NCBI RefSeq assembly: GCF_040054535.1
Contig: NC_090783.1
Coordinates: 7,274,001-7,338,000 of the forward strand
DNA length: 64,000 bases
From: Antennarius striatus
Taxonomy: Eukaryota; Chordata; Actinopteri; Lophiiformes; Antennariidae
Reading direction: 5' to 3'
Shown here: positions 46,974 to 60,200 of the stretch, one piece after another
Numbering within the stretch: the first letter of the stretch is position 1
How the letters are laid out: each line of letters begins with the position of its first letter
Position numbers and translations under genes: made by a program
Notes under the pieces: generated by a model
Database searches by the model: none
What the model saw: the letters and a program-made list of their open reading frames with translations, nothing else
What the model was told of the DNA's origin: nothing

Positions 46974-49350
46974 TTATAAGCTTAAATCTACAATCACATG
47001 TTCAAAAACTAGTGATTTTCCCTTGAGGCTGGAGGAGAAAATGAAATTCCTCCTGTCAGTGATCACTGCTGTAAATGACCGGGGCGACTGCACATAAATG
47101 TCCTTGAACTTGCGAAATGTTTTTGTGTCCACATCCCAGAGGTAGATTTGTGTGAAAGAATAATCACTGCCCAGCGCGAGGTACTGCCTGCCTGTGAAGG
47201 CGAAGGGTTGGAGAATCATCGCTCCTCGAGAAGGCAGGGCCTGCACCTCAGAAAACTGCTTACTGGCCCACTTGAGTATTTTAGAGTCACCGATATAGCA
47301 AGTCATGGCCAGATACAATTCACCATCCTGTCGGAAGGCTTTCACTGCCACTATGTCATCAACGTATGGGATTTGAATGTGAAGTATGAACTTCTTGGTA
47401 CTCTTGTTCCACAAGAAGATGACAGGTGGCTGAGAGCGACTTGACATGATGAGGTAGGACTTCCCATCCACTGTGACAAACTCGGCATCTGTATCACGAA
47501 ACCACTCGTGGAGAAACTGGTAGGAGTAGAATCCGGTTTCGTTGCGGTCTGGTTGGTCAGTCCACTTGTACAGAGTAGACAAACCAGCCTTGGAGCTGTC
47601 CACAATCACAAAGTACCAGTCACCATCTATTTGGAAGACCTCAATGTCGTTTGGCTTTGAAATGTTGAAAACCTCAATAGTTTGAAACTTTGTGAACTTG
47701 TTTTGCCGGTTGTCAAACTTGTAAATGTGGGAGCCACCAAAGAGCTGAGTAACAATTATCAGGACATGATTGTCTATCAGAATCGACTGACATCCAACGA
47801 CAGACTTCCCTGTGAGGATAGAAAAGTTTTCAGCAACAAAAAGCAACTCGGAAAATTAAAATATAACTATAATTTTGTTGAAATAATTCATTATTGAAAT
47901 ATTCTCTCATATAATGACAATATTCTAAATATTATTGGCTGAAAATATAGAACAGCACAATAATGAATAAAACTAGAAACTTTAGTTTTTAAGTGGTCTG
48001 TTATACCTGTTATATTGTCAAATTTCCTGAAATTCATTTCAATGTGATCCCATTCCATGATTATACAGCTGTTGAAGTTAGGGGCGGCCATCACCACATA
48101 GATGTCCTCTTTGAAGGAGAAGATGTCAGCTGACATGGACTGAATGGGAATGGACTGATGACGCACAAAGTCTGAAAGATGCGGACAAAAACAGAAACCA
48201 CTGACGATGCTGAAAAAACAAGTAAAAAATTTAGAACCTTAAAGCTTTTGTCACGTATTGATCTGAATGCAGGATGCATTCAAATGTTGATATCGTATAC
48301 TAAGTATTTATGAAATACTCACAAAAATGTAAATTGACGTAGTTGTTTTGAAAATGTCATCTTTGTTACAAATTCAGATCTTACATCGTACTCTTTTTCT
48401 CACATGAAGCTAATTTGCAGAGTTAATTAAAATTGTTACAAATCAAAACAATACTTGGAAATACTTTTTTTTTCTTTACTAATACAGTTGAAACTATTGC
48501 GGAAAACACAATTTTTGTAACACTGCAATTCTGTTTTTTCTTTCTTTTTCTTGCTATGCTAGTGGCTTTTTAAAAATGTATTGATATAATTCAACTGTGA
48601 GTTGATTATCGTGAATGGCTCTTCCATGAAACTTGACCCTAAATGCACCCTATTAATAGTATTGCTGATCCACAAATTTATTTTTCAGTGAAATCAAATC
48701 CCACCTGGACTTTCTATGTCGTACTGATTAGCAAATGCTACCAAACCATTCCAAACTCAGGATGAATATGGTTAAAATCAAAATGATTTGTATTTAAAGG
48801 ACAGTACACTAACCATAGCATGTAGCTTACAGCATTCCTGTGCCCAAGACTGTTATTAAGTGCTTAGAAGTGCAGGGTGGTTTCCTGATGAATTATTTAA
48901 TATTGATTTTTTTTCTTTCTTTCTGTGGATCTCTCAGCTTCTACATATAAACATGTCTTTTCCTGCGTACCTGTGGAGATGCACGCGGCCGGGGGAATGG
49001 GAAGGTCATTGAGTCGCTTCCCCTTCAGGTCACTGGGACCTGCGCAGAAGACATCTGATACTGTAGCGTTTGTGTTTTTCAGCCATGTCATGAGCCACTT
49101 GTTCATACAGTCACACTGGAAAGAGTTTCCTCGCAGATCTCTGAATGACAGAAAGAATCCTCTGTCAGGTAGGAACATTTACAGAACAATAAAAGGGAAA
49201 AAACACGAAATCTCCAAAATCTGAACTTTGCAGAAATGGCTATAGATATTAGTTGTTTTTGCTTAATAATGAAGTGTTTCAGTATTCAGCCACAGTATTG
49301 TATATGCTGCCAAACACAAAGTAGTGCCTGGGTCGATTTGCTTAGGATTG

Positions 49351-49394
<44 letters not shown>

Positions 49395-49430
49395 TATTAT
49401 TTTTTTTAAAAACACATGCACGCACATGCA

Positions 49431-49500
<70 letters not shown>

Positions 49501-50865
49501 TGACACCGCAACTGCTTACTCACATTTCCAGCAATGAATCCAAGTCAAAAAACAGATCTCTTGGCAGAGATCTCATCTTGTTATTGGCAAGTGATCTAAA
49601 TCAAAGACACAGACAAGCCAAAAACATGCATACAGTATTATATTGTAAGTTTTGCCTGCGTCATCAGTCTGTAGCAGTAAGTTGCTGCAGATGCTGCATG
49701 TATAAACAGAATAACAACAGACTTACAAGTGAGTCAAATCTCGCAGACCACGAAAGGAATTTTTGGTGATCGTTTCAATCTTGTTCCCTTCAATAAATCT
49801 GTCAAGTAAGTGAAATCCATTTATCAACGTGGACAAGCAAAATGTGTATTGCATAAGGACTTACTGTACAATATCATATAATGTGACATTTATATATCAG
49901 GTCTGGATTATCATATTTAGTAGAGTTATTTCTGACACACTGAGTGGACTGATGAGTTGAATTGGAAGCTGAGATGGGTACATTGGAAGGTGGGGATGGA
50001 GTAGGAGAAGTTATTAGCAGCTGTTTTTACATCCTTATATAGTACAGGCCTTTAACTTACTTACTTCTATTATGTCACATGGTTTAACTTGAAAGGTTAA
50101 AGATTATCACAATAATGATCATAATGAAACATGATTTAATTCTGCTGAGATTAACAGACTGTACTCACAAATATTCTAGATGTGGAAGGCCAGAGAAGGC
50201 ATCATCCTTGATTGTGGTGAGAGAATTAGCATTTAATAGTCTGTGGGGAAAAAATGTTGAAAACTACGTAAACAAAGATGAAAACCTCCTACTTTGTTAC
50301 TTTGCTTATTTTGTAACTCCATATTTCATAGCTTTTGCAACAGTTATAATTCATATTTTATATGAATATATATATATATTATTAGTCTGTGTTGCACCAC
50401 TACAATATGCCCTGATGTCATTTATCAACCTGTCAACCATTTCACTTACAGCAGCTGAAGAGAGGGCATGAGTGCAAACATTCCTTCTGTAATTTCAGAA
50501 ATGGATCCATTTACTATGCTTCTGTGGGAACAAGCACACAAATGAAAGTGTAACTCGGTTTGGGGCACGTTAACACTGCACTACATTTACCGAGAGAATA
50601 GCGCAGAATAGAGCCTGACACTGAACGCAGCTGTACTTGGTTTGTGTGTTATTGAAGGGATACTTGCAGAAACTCAACTAGTTACTCACAATGAGGTGAT
50701 CTCATTCGGTGCGGTCCGTGGAATCTGTGATGCTCCGACGCAGATGATGGTCTCCTTGGAGCAGGCGCATCCCGAAGGGCATTTGAAATTCCTTTTACAT
50801 TCAGCTGCGCCATAAATATATAAAAGCGCAATCCCGGCCAGGAGCCACTTTTTAGGGCATGTCAT
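46974..50865 (-). CDS. lgi2: LGI2, leucine-rich glioma-inactivated family secreted protein
   Basis: Eight coding exons on the minus strand: 50690-50865, 50450-50521, 50169-50240, 49727-49798, 49524-49595, 48971-49140, 48007-48171, 46974-47809. They total 1635 bases, 544 residues plus stop (human LGI2 545). The four 72-base exons each encode one leucine-rich repeat, a hallmark of the family. The protein has a signal peptide (MTCPKKWLLAGIALLYIYG), a cysteine-rich cap (CPSGCACSKETIICVG), repeats, a C-terminal cap (FQCDCMNKW), then seven EPTP/EAR propeller repeats ending FEHVIVDLSL. LGI proteins bind ADAM22/23-type receptors at synapses. LGI1 and LGI3 are alternatives; VDLSL and the sod3-ccdc149 neighbourhood favour LGI2. 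A short insert (TDQPDRNETGF) in the propeller carries an extra NET glycosylation site. Confidence 0.95.
49353..49497. repeat. (AT)n and (CA)n microsatellites in lgi2 intron 5
   Basis: An AT run at 49353-49390 is followed after 30 bases by a GCAC/CA run at 49420-49497. The CA run ends only 26 bases from exon 5 (49524), on the donor side of the minus-strand gene. Length changes could affect splicing of that exon. Confidence 0.95.
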
Positions 50866-51351
50866 GTTGTATTTTGAACATTAATGGTCAGTGAGCCGGC
50901 GGTCGGTGATGGCTGGAGCTGAAACACTCCTTGGCCACATAAATACTGTTCACAGCAAAGCCCCGTCCCAGGATGGTACGACTGCAGCAGCGTCACAAAT
51001 GACCGCTCCGGTTTGGGACGGGCGGGAAAAAAAAAATCGAGTTTTTTGTAATAATAATTTTTTTTAAATTTCTAAAATGAATGCACGCAGGTTTATTTCA
51101 TATAGATTTCAAATTTACACCACTCAAATAAAATTCTTTGTCTAAATGAGGGGAAATTAAAACATCTACGAAGAGATGTAAATATTTCAGAACATAGGAG
51201 AGCGTTGTCAACTTTGAACATTATATAACTTTACTCATACATTATACCAAACACGTATTATTAATCTCTGAGAAAACAACGTGAGTTCATTCGTTTGTCC
51301 TGATACTCTCTCTGTGGTGTTCTGGTCTCTGTGTGCTGTTACATAAATATA

Positions 51352-51365
51352 CCGCTAGATGGCAG
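51352..51365 (+). promoter_or_regulatory. CTCF-consensus motif
   Basis: CCGCTAGATGGCAG matches CCRSYAGRKGGCRS at all 14 positions. It is about 490 bases upstream of the lgi2 start and could insulate lgi2 from the next gene. It points right, while the motif at 19716-19729 points left. Binding is not known. Confidence 0.5.
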
Positions 51366-54300
51366 CCAATGAAAACCAAAGTCTTTCTCTGACTAATATT
51401 CATACACAGTAATTATAAGTTTTATTTCTAGAAAAATTATGTTAACTTCAATTCAATTCATGTTTCATTTGTCAAATGCATCTATCTAAAACTACTACTT
51501 CCTTTCCACACTTGGGTTATCTTGTTTTGTTTTTTATTTAAAAATATAAAAACAGTAAAATGAATGCATTGGTTGTAATTTACAATTCATCCATCAATTT
51601 ATAAATATTTAACTTTTCAGAGAAAAAAAGTGCAATCATTTTTTCTACATTTTTCATTTTTCTCCATTTTATCTTTCCTTTTGGTTCCTCATATTTCCAT
51701 TATTCATGAACAATAGGGTTTTTAGTTGTCGCACCAGGTCCTAACAAGATGTTGACCTTTGCTGGAGGACCAAGAGTTTACAAGCACAAGTGAAACTTAA
51801 ACCATTTGCAAGAAGGGAGCAATCGTACATGTCTGCCATTGCTGGCATAATTTATGACAGCTCTCATCCACCATTGCTGTTTTTAGTCTAGAGTATCCCT
51901 GAAACACTCAGGACACGTGCAAACTGAAACCAGACAACACCCCGGGAAACATCTCTTTGCTATTCCTTTCTACATAGCCATGAAGGTGTGATTAAGAAAC
52001 TTGAAACAGTCACAGAATTTTTTATTTTTTTTAAAACATTTTCTCTCTGTGAACCGCAAACTCGTCACATCAAGTCCAGCCATCTGTCTCCCATGAACAT
52101 GACAAGAGGCCCATTATTGATGACCTCTGACACAGTTAATGTCACATCATTACATTTTGCTCATATTTTGGATGTTTGTACAACTTTATAAACAGAGTGA
52201 AATATATTTATTTACTTTTGAGAACTCACAAAAAAAATGCATTTACAGCTTGAAACTGCTGATACAAAATAGTGAAATTAACTAAAATAAAAGTGAAATA
52301 AGGGGCATAAAATGTCTACTCTGTTTTGTTCTTATTTAATGTCAGTGGTTGTGCGTCAAATACAACATGGTTATTTTCATCACAAACCTTTGCAAATAAA
52401 AATATCAACAAATCAGCATAAATTAATTTAATAGTGGCTGCAGGATTTTTTTCCCTTGTAGATACTAAATAAGTCAAAATCTATTGTAACTGATAACATA
52501 ATATAAAATAAATATGAAATTAAATGTACTGCAGATTAGACACAAAAATATGCACAAGAGTTCATGGTATGGTAATTTATTCTACATGTTCTCATGCTAT
52601 ATTTCAAAATTGCAATCTCATTAAAAGCCAACAATGTCACTAAAAATCAACTTGGCTTTTGTTTCTTTAATCACATCCGATAATCTTATGATAACAGCGT
52701 ACATTTTCACAATATGGAGTAAATGAAGATGATATTTTACGTTAAATTTAATTAATTTGATTTTGACACACAAGGTCTTCATGGAGTACCTAGCTGGTTA
52801 AAGGCTTCATTAAAGGGCCTTTCCAGAGAAACTACAGAGCTAACTGAAAAGGCATCGGCAGCAGATGAAGGAAAGCACCATTTGCACTTGATAATAACTC
52901 GTTATTGATTTGCAGATATTAGCTAATGAATCATGAACTGCCAGTAAATCACCTCTTATAGAGTGTAGGGTTAAAAACAGGCACCAGTACTTTGGATAAA
53001 CTGATGTTTATTAATTCACAGACGGTCTCTCATGATTTAAAGTCATGAAACCTTTTCGGGCTCATTGTAGAGTATGTATTTCTCTTCAGAGATGTATGTT
53101 ACCCAGAAATTGTGAAAGCTAATGTGCCCAGAATAAGTTTAAGTACAGTTAAAGTAATCTATCTACTCTGAGAGCATATTTATCCCCCTTAAGTGAATTG
53201 TCATTATCTGTGTTTTAGAGTACTACTCTAATTCCTTACATCCACTGAACTAGCTCACACATGACACTTTCAAATCCAAAGATGACCTTTTACCCTTTGA
53301 ACTATGAAACCCTTGGGGTTTAGAGGGGGGTAACCTGGAGAAGTGAGGTGTCTGGCTGCTGGTGACTGCTTCACAGCAGGTGTTTGGGCTCTCGAAGTTC
53401 TCCAGTTCCCACTCAGGAGCAGCAGAAGGCTTAGCAGTCTGAATCAGAAACTCCCAAGTGCTGCTAAAGGCCACAAATCCACAGGAAACACAAGTTGCTG
53501 CTGTACATGTATAAAAAAATGAATTTTACAACAGAGAATAAAGAACCATATTTCAAATAAGGCTCATGAATGAAGCAAAATGGTCATTTATTGACCTCCT
53601 TTACTGACATTTTAAACACATTTTTTGTGGATTTTGTAAGATACAGACACACAACTGTAACGGCCCAGGACCGAATGTAACTATTTCATTCTTGCAAATA
53701 TTTTGGAAGTACTTCTGAACTATAACCTTTTCCATACATCGCTGATTGCAATACTGAAGGAATAACTTGTGCTTCAATGACCAATCTTCTTTAAAATGCT
53801 AAATCCAAAGTTCCCTCTTTTATGATGTGAAACGAAAGGAAGCAGCGACGTCACATTTGTTGATTTTGAAACTGATATCTATTTCAATGCTCCTTATGAT
53901 CAGTGCTGAAAAGTATATGACTTCAATTTGAGATATGCTACTTTAAAATAAGAGTCACTGTTGCTACAGGAGAATTTTAAAAGGTTGAATACATACTGTT
54001 GGAAATGTTTAAGTTTTACTCGAATATGTTCATACGTAGGTCATTTTATTGGCTATTATAAATTAAATTTAAGTAAGAGGGCAAATTTAGAACCAACTTG
54101 TTTTGATTTACATGGAAGGACAATGAGGTTGGATGGGTTTATTTTAAAAAATGTTTTCTTTTCAAGATCTTGATCTGTGTCCTTTTGGAATTCTTTTGGA
54201 ATGCTGTCAATTATTAAGAGATTCTGTTTCAAACAATAAAATAATCTTATATTAATTCCTAATAGAATTGTTTATTAATAAATAATGACATAATAAAATG

Positions 54301-55217
54301 TTTTATTGATTGGATGCTGTTGTTAAATCTTATAACAGCCTGGCAATCTCTAGAGGAGTTCAGTGTTGAGTGCATCAGCACTAAAAATAATGCACTAGAA
54401 ATCCAGTGAAACACTGTAATATTATAAATTTCCTCAATATATTAACTAATTGTTAAGTTTTTTTCTAAGTGTTGACATTAAGTACAACAAAATGAATTTT
54501 AAACAAGTTTGTGTTCATCTTGCTGTATTTTCAACTAAACGCTGCTGCTTTCAGTAAAATAAAAGAATGTAATAACTTTGTATATGAAAATGCTGTTTCC
54601 TACTTTTGCATTTAAAGTTTCCATTTCTGTAATTTAAATTTGATCTTGTCAGCTGTGCCCTATTGGTTGGAGTCCGGCCAGCCAGAGGTTATGCCCCTGC
54701 TCTGTGTACTCATCTAATTTTAGCTTTTAAAAGTAAAACATAAAATTAAAACTTATAGTTTTTCCATGTGCAAACTGGAGGCTTCATAAAAACACATTTA
54801 TCAGAATTGAATCAGATAAAAAGACATGAAATGCTCTGAAATATCCTTTTTAGAGCCATGTCAGCCCTCTGAGTGAATAAACAACTGTCTGGCCAACACT
54901 TGTCATCTCTGTCACTGGAAAATCATCGCTTGTTAACACTGGAAGATTTGCTGTGTTCCTGTCCAACATATCCTTCACACTCAAATGGTTATTTTTAGAG
55001 CAGGTACATATTGTGTATTCTGTATCAACATCTGATGTGTGAGAGGAAGGGCTGAAACTGTCTTCAATGCTTCTGACATTGATTAATGGTGCTCATAATT
55101 TAACACCTGCTGTTTTAATGTAGCCACTGTAAGAAACTGATCTCAACATGCTTGTGTGAGTGGTGTTCCCATTTTAAATAGCGGACTAAATTTATCAGCT
55201 TTGTGGAGGTCAGTTCA

Positions 55218-55220
<3 letters not shown>

Positions 55221-55314
<94 letters not shown>

Positions 55315-55414
55315 CGTGTGTGTGTGTGCGTGCGTGTATTTTGGCACAGAAAGATAAATATCAAATCTTTAATAACTCGAACTTTAAGGGAATAAATAAC
55401 AATGGAATACACAC

Positions 55415-55499
<85 letters not shown>
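55221..55499. repeat. inverted (GT)n ... (CA)n microsatellite pair plus (TCTG)n
   Basis: A GT run of about 118 bases (55221-55338, with a few GC changes at the end) is followed after 70 bases by a CA run (55409-55464), then TCTG repeats (55471-55499). Because GT and CA are complementary, the two runs can fold back on each other. Confidence 0.95.
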
Positions 55500-55502
<3 letters not shown>

Positions 55503-57258
55503 GACTGATATACTTGTTACTATAGCAGTCAATTAGACTCAATAGAGTAAAAGTATAATAATATTCCTCGGTGAAACGCTCCAGATTGTAGTTCAACATG
55601 GACTCTGAATAAACAGACTCAGTTTTTTTCCATCAATGTTCACAAACCACATGTTTCAACGAGGTTAGAGCACACGGATGACGCCGAGGGTAAAAGTGAA
55701 CATAACAAAGGCTTTACACTGCTGGCCTCTGTCCTTGATACTGCTGTCAGTGTGCCCTCCACATGGAGCAACTGTTGGGCCAAACCCCTCCCTGCTGCAT
55801 ACCACCAAAGTGAGGCCCTGCAGAAACAACAGTTGTGTCTTCAACACTAGACAGAGTTCCAAAAACTTAGTTATTATCATGCAAGATAGCTTTAATTAGC
55901 ATTGTTTTAACGGCAAATATGATTGTTGAACATCATCGCTCAATGTCCAATCTCCCATGAGCTGTTATTAGCCTAGTGGCACAAAAAGGAACAACAGTTT
56001 AGATTTGCTCAGGGCTACATCTTTGGATGAATGAATAGATAGTTCTTCTGGCTGACTGGCACCAGCTGGTGGTGAAGAAGCAGCTGCTTCCGTACGATGG
56101 CTCAACTCCGATGGCCTATCACATACACAAATATTAAGTAACGTATGTAGTGATAGTAATATAGTAATGCATATTCACGCTAAACATTTATATCCGCATA
56201 TTCTACATGCCCAAGGTACTCTCATATTTCCAACACTAGAGAACAACCATGTATAGATAGTACTAACTCAATGTGTAAGTTGTTTAATCCGAATCTGCCC
56301 TGTGTCACCATGTAAATATGTTGACCTATTGACAACAAGAGTTCAGATTTTGGACTTCAGATTTGTTATGTTTACTACTTAGTTTTGTAGTCAAAGTCCA
56401 ATTTAATTCCGTCAATTCTAATTTGACTCAAGGCCTCAGTTCGATTAACAGTGCTCAAATGTCAAGCTGAGAACCAACTTCATTGCCTATGCAAGAAAAT
56501 GTTTATTTGTATTTGTTCTAAATTTAGATTTAATGTTTCATTATAAATTAAGTGATAAACAAGGCACGGATTAAAGAAGTCTGAAAATTCACACTGTACA
56601 AAGTAAGTTGACTTGCAGTCGGTCAAGTTGACTCAAATATGTCAACTATTTGAGGGTTAATATGATCCCCACCTTTACCAGATGAAACGTGCAAATAAAT
56701 GAATGATTAGACACAAATGCATCAGTAATAATTTCCAGGTAACATGACATGATGAAATGGAATAATGTGAATTTTTTTTATACATCTACTGTAGATTTGA
56801 CAGTACAACTTAAGTTTTATCAATGATTTTACTTTTCATATGACAGTTTTGCTACATTTATTTCATTGGAACCTTCATCAAGCATTGTTTTTTGTTTTCC
56901 CTATGGCATGCCAGGCTTTAATATGTGTTGTGCTCCTGACTGTAATGTTTAGAGAGCCTGCTCATTGAAACCTGCAAAAACTCTGGTGGAGCTGTTCTTC
57001 TGAAAAAAGGTGCTGAATCTTGGCACTTCTTGGAGGCTGACTTGTAAATCTTTGAAGACTCTTCACACTGACATTCACATGGGACACAACCACGGTGGGG
57101 GTTCTCTTTAGGACTACCCCCGTCTCTCTCTCCCTCCCTCACCCACTCGCCCTCCTGGCGCGCTCTGCGTCCTCCTGTCCCACCAGCCTGCAGAGTTTTC
57201 CGTCCTGTGTTGGGATAACATCAAAAAGGAGGACCACCCGAGGGTAAGACCGGACTAA

Positions 57259-60200
57259 ATGGAAGCAGCGGAGGAAACTCTCACTTATCGAGATGTCACC
57301 GGACTTCACAGGAAGCTGCTCCCCGAGGACAAGACAAAGGACACGGACAGTCAGGACCACGCCACCGAGATTAAAAGTGACGAGTCTAACTATGTGGATT
57401 TGAACATGAAACCGGACGTCACAAAAACAGTGAAAGTAAGTTTCACTGGCGAGGGGAACCAGCTGTCTGTTGGGAAATGTGACAATTCAAAGCAAAGGGA
57501 GCATGAGAGAGAAGAGGAGCCCATGTCAGGGGACTCGGCTGAAGAGCAGTCGGGGGACAGGCGCTCCTCCGTTCCGGGGCCTGTTTCGGATGAGCGTCCT
57601 TTGGAAACTCTGATCGAACTTCCCAGCAGCGATCAGGACTCGGATAACGACAAGCAGCTCCAGACCGAGCTCGACTGCAGTGAACACTTCCGAAGTGAGA
57701 GTGATGAGCTCCAGTACACGGACATGTATCTAAACAGTAAAACGGAGTCTGATGATGGTGCCAGTGCGGTGCTGTCAGACCACTGTGGATCCGACGCCGT
57801 GGAAGACGAGTCTCATTATATCACGACGCACGAAATCCAGTTGACCGAGCTCGATCACGATGTAGATTACGACCTGGGGCGAGGGACGTGTTGGGATTTT
57901 GAAGACAACAATTTGGTCTATTCCTTTGTGGATTATGCGTCTTTTGAAAGCGATGACACGCAGGAGGGGACATTGATACTGGAGGGCAGGAGCCGCGCAA
58001 AAACGCAGTCAAAGCTTGGAGTAGCAGTTCCCAGCACCGAGCAGGAGGATAGTGATCTGTGTGACTCAGACAAATGCGCGAGTTCAGATGAAAGCGTGTG
58101 TGAAAACCAAAGTGGAGACGTAAATAAGGGGGAAATACATTTATCAATAAAAACATCGTCCAGGGCTGTGAACGCACCTGTCAACATCTTTGACAATAAG
58201 ACAGGAGACAGGAGCCATTTCTCTGTTGTGAGCTCTGGCGCCATGGTGGCCCCCCTGTGTGACAGGGCCAAATATTTCATCCCTGCCCCGGGCCGTCAGC
58301 ACCTTGCAACCAAACTAAGACGGAAAGATATCAATGAATATTCCAGCGGGGCGTCCAGTTCCATCAGCGAGCTGGACGACGCCGATAAAGAGGTGCGTAA
58401 TTTAACAGCCAAGTCTTTCCGGAGCTTAGCATGTCCATATTTCGATGCCATTAATCTTAGCACCTCCAGTGAGTCCTCAATGTCGGATTATGGGCTGCAT
58501 AAATGGTCTTCTTACTGGAAGGATGGAAGCATATCAAGAGGAAGAGGACGAGGGGTAATTACGCACAAGTCTTCCAGCGCATCTTTGGAAATGAATAAGA
58601 TTGTGGACAGTAAGATTCATGGTAAGTCTGTTACCGGCATGAAGACTCCACAAACCAAATTGTACTCGCTTAACAAGAGAACAACTCATCAGTCGTCCTC
58701 CTCTAGCGTAAATACTGACCCAAAGCCGAGTGGAATTACGCTCAATGTCCGCTGTAATGTGGAAAAGCATGAAAGCGCCAGGCGTCCAAAATGCTCCAAA
58801 AAACCAAGAGCCAACGAAGATACGAGGACTTTGTTGGCCAGGTCAGGGTGTGAGATGCGATATCATCGCACGGATAGCACAGGGGGTACACACAAAAGGG
58901 CGGTTTTTGCATCGAGTCTGTTGAAAAATGTGATTTCTAAAAAGATGCAGTTTGAACAGGAGCGCAAAATGGAGAGAGGCGAAATTTGTGACACATACCA
59001 AGCAATCTCTCCGTGTTTTCAATTAAAAGATCAAGATGGAATTAAAGACAGGAGTCAAGGAAGAGGCTTCCAAAGACAGCATTCAGAAACAAGCTCAGGA
59101 TTCTCAATGAATTCTGTTGATGATCAGCATCTGGAGGGTAGCAGACCCAATTCCTGCGACCCTAAAGAGGAGTATAAAAGCTACAAAACACCAGATGATT
59201 CAGTTGAGTTGGAACATTCGCCTTTAAAGGCACCACCTAGCCCTGATCAAAATGCTGCTGTCGACTCAATGAAAGAGGATGAACCACAATCTGTAAAAGA
59301 GGCTGAAAGCATATCTGGAAGTGACCCACAGACCACAGACAGAAAGGGATTAGACACAAGCAGCATGCTGACCAAGCTGCTTTTTGTACCAAGCTGGCAG
59401 CTCTTTTCAAAACAGAAGGAATATTCAGAAGATCTGCTAAGTTGTCCTGGTCCACAGAAATGTGAAAAAGAGTTCAAAACAGACAATAATGGAAACATAC
59501 TAGGCAAAGAAGTAAAAGAGAAAACAGGAAAAACCCCTGAGATAAAAATATGCCTTAGAAGTGTAAAAGAAAATAAAGGCTGTACGCTGAATATTGCCAG
59601 TTTGTTAACTCCTAAAATAAGTTACAACACTGTTAACACTTTCAGGATGGCAGGCAATGCAAAGTGTCAAAATTATTTTGCTTCAGATAAAATCCCAAAC
59701 TTCACAGTTAGAGACATAAGAGACACTAAGTGCAAGTTTCAAACACCAATATATAATGTGAGAGATGTCCGTAAATTGGTCAAAAGTTCATATCGATTTG
59801 TTTCTTTGGATAAAAGTGACAGCAAAAGTTCCTCAACAGCTGATAAACTTGAAGAAACTGCCACAAAGGAGTCGATTAAACATTCATTACCATCTCCTAT
59901 AGTAATTAAATGTCACTCTGTAAAAACAAATGCTAAGCAACAGATAGCCGAGGAGTCTGACAAACAAGCAGAGATCCCACTTAAAACATCTCAAAGTGAA
60001 AATACACCATTGCATTGCGTGACTAGCCAGATGTCAAATAATTTAACCAAGCAGGTACATCCTGAGCTGTCAGAACCACATGTTGAAACCAAACTGACAA
60101 GACAGAGGCAAGAGAAGTTTGCAGGTGACCTATCTGAAAAGAAGAATGAACCTAAAATACCTAAGCAGGCTGTGTTAGAGAAGCTTAAAGCTGCTGTCAG

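Larger units (their letters stand above)
50866..57258. other. 6.4-kb gene-poor region between lgi2 and the C4orf54-like gene
   Basis: The two genes are divergent. I found no exon, tRNA or clear transposon. Contents are a CTCF-type motif (51352-51365), a candidate conserved element (about 52780-53010), a paired GT/CA microsatellite (55221-55499), and at the right end a pyrimidine-rich stretch with CTCTCTCTCCCTCCCTC and GGCGCGCT, probably the promoter and 5' UTR of the next gene. Confidence 0.55.
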
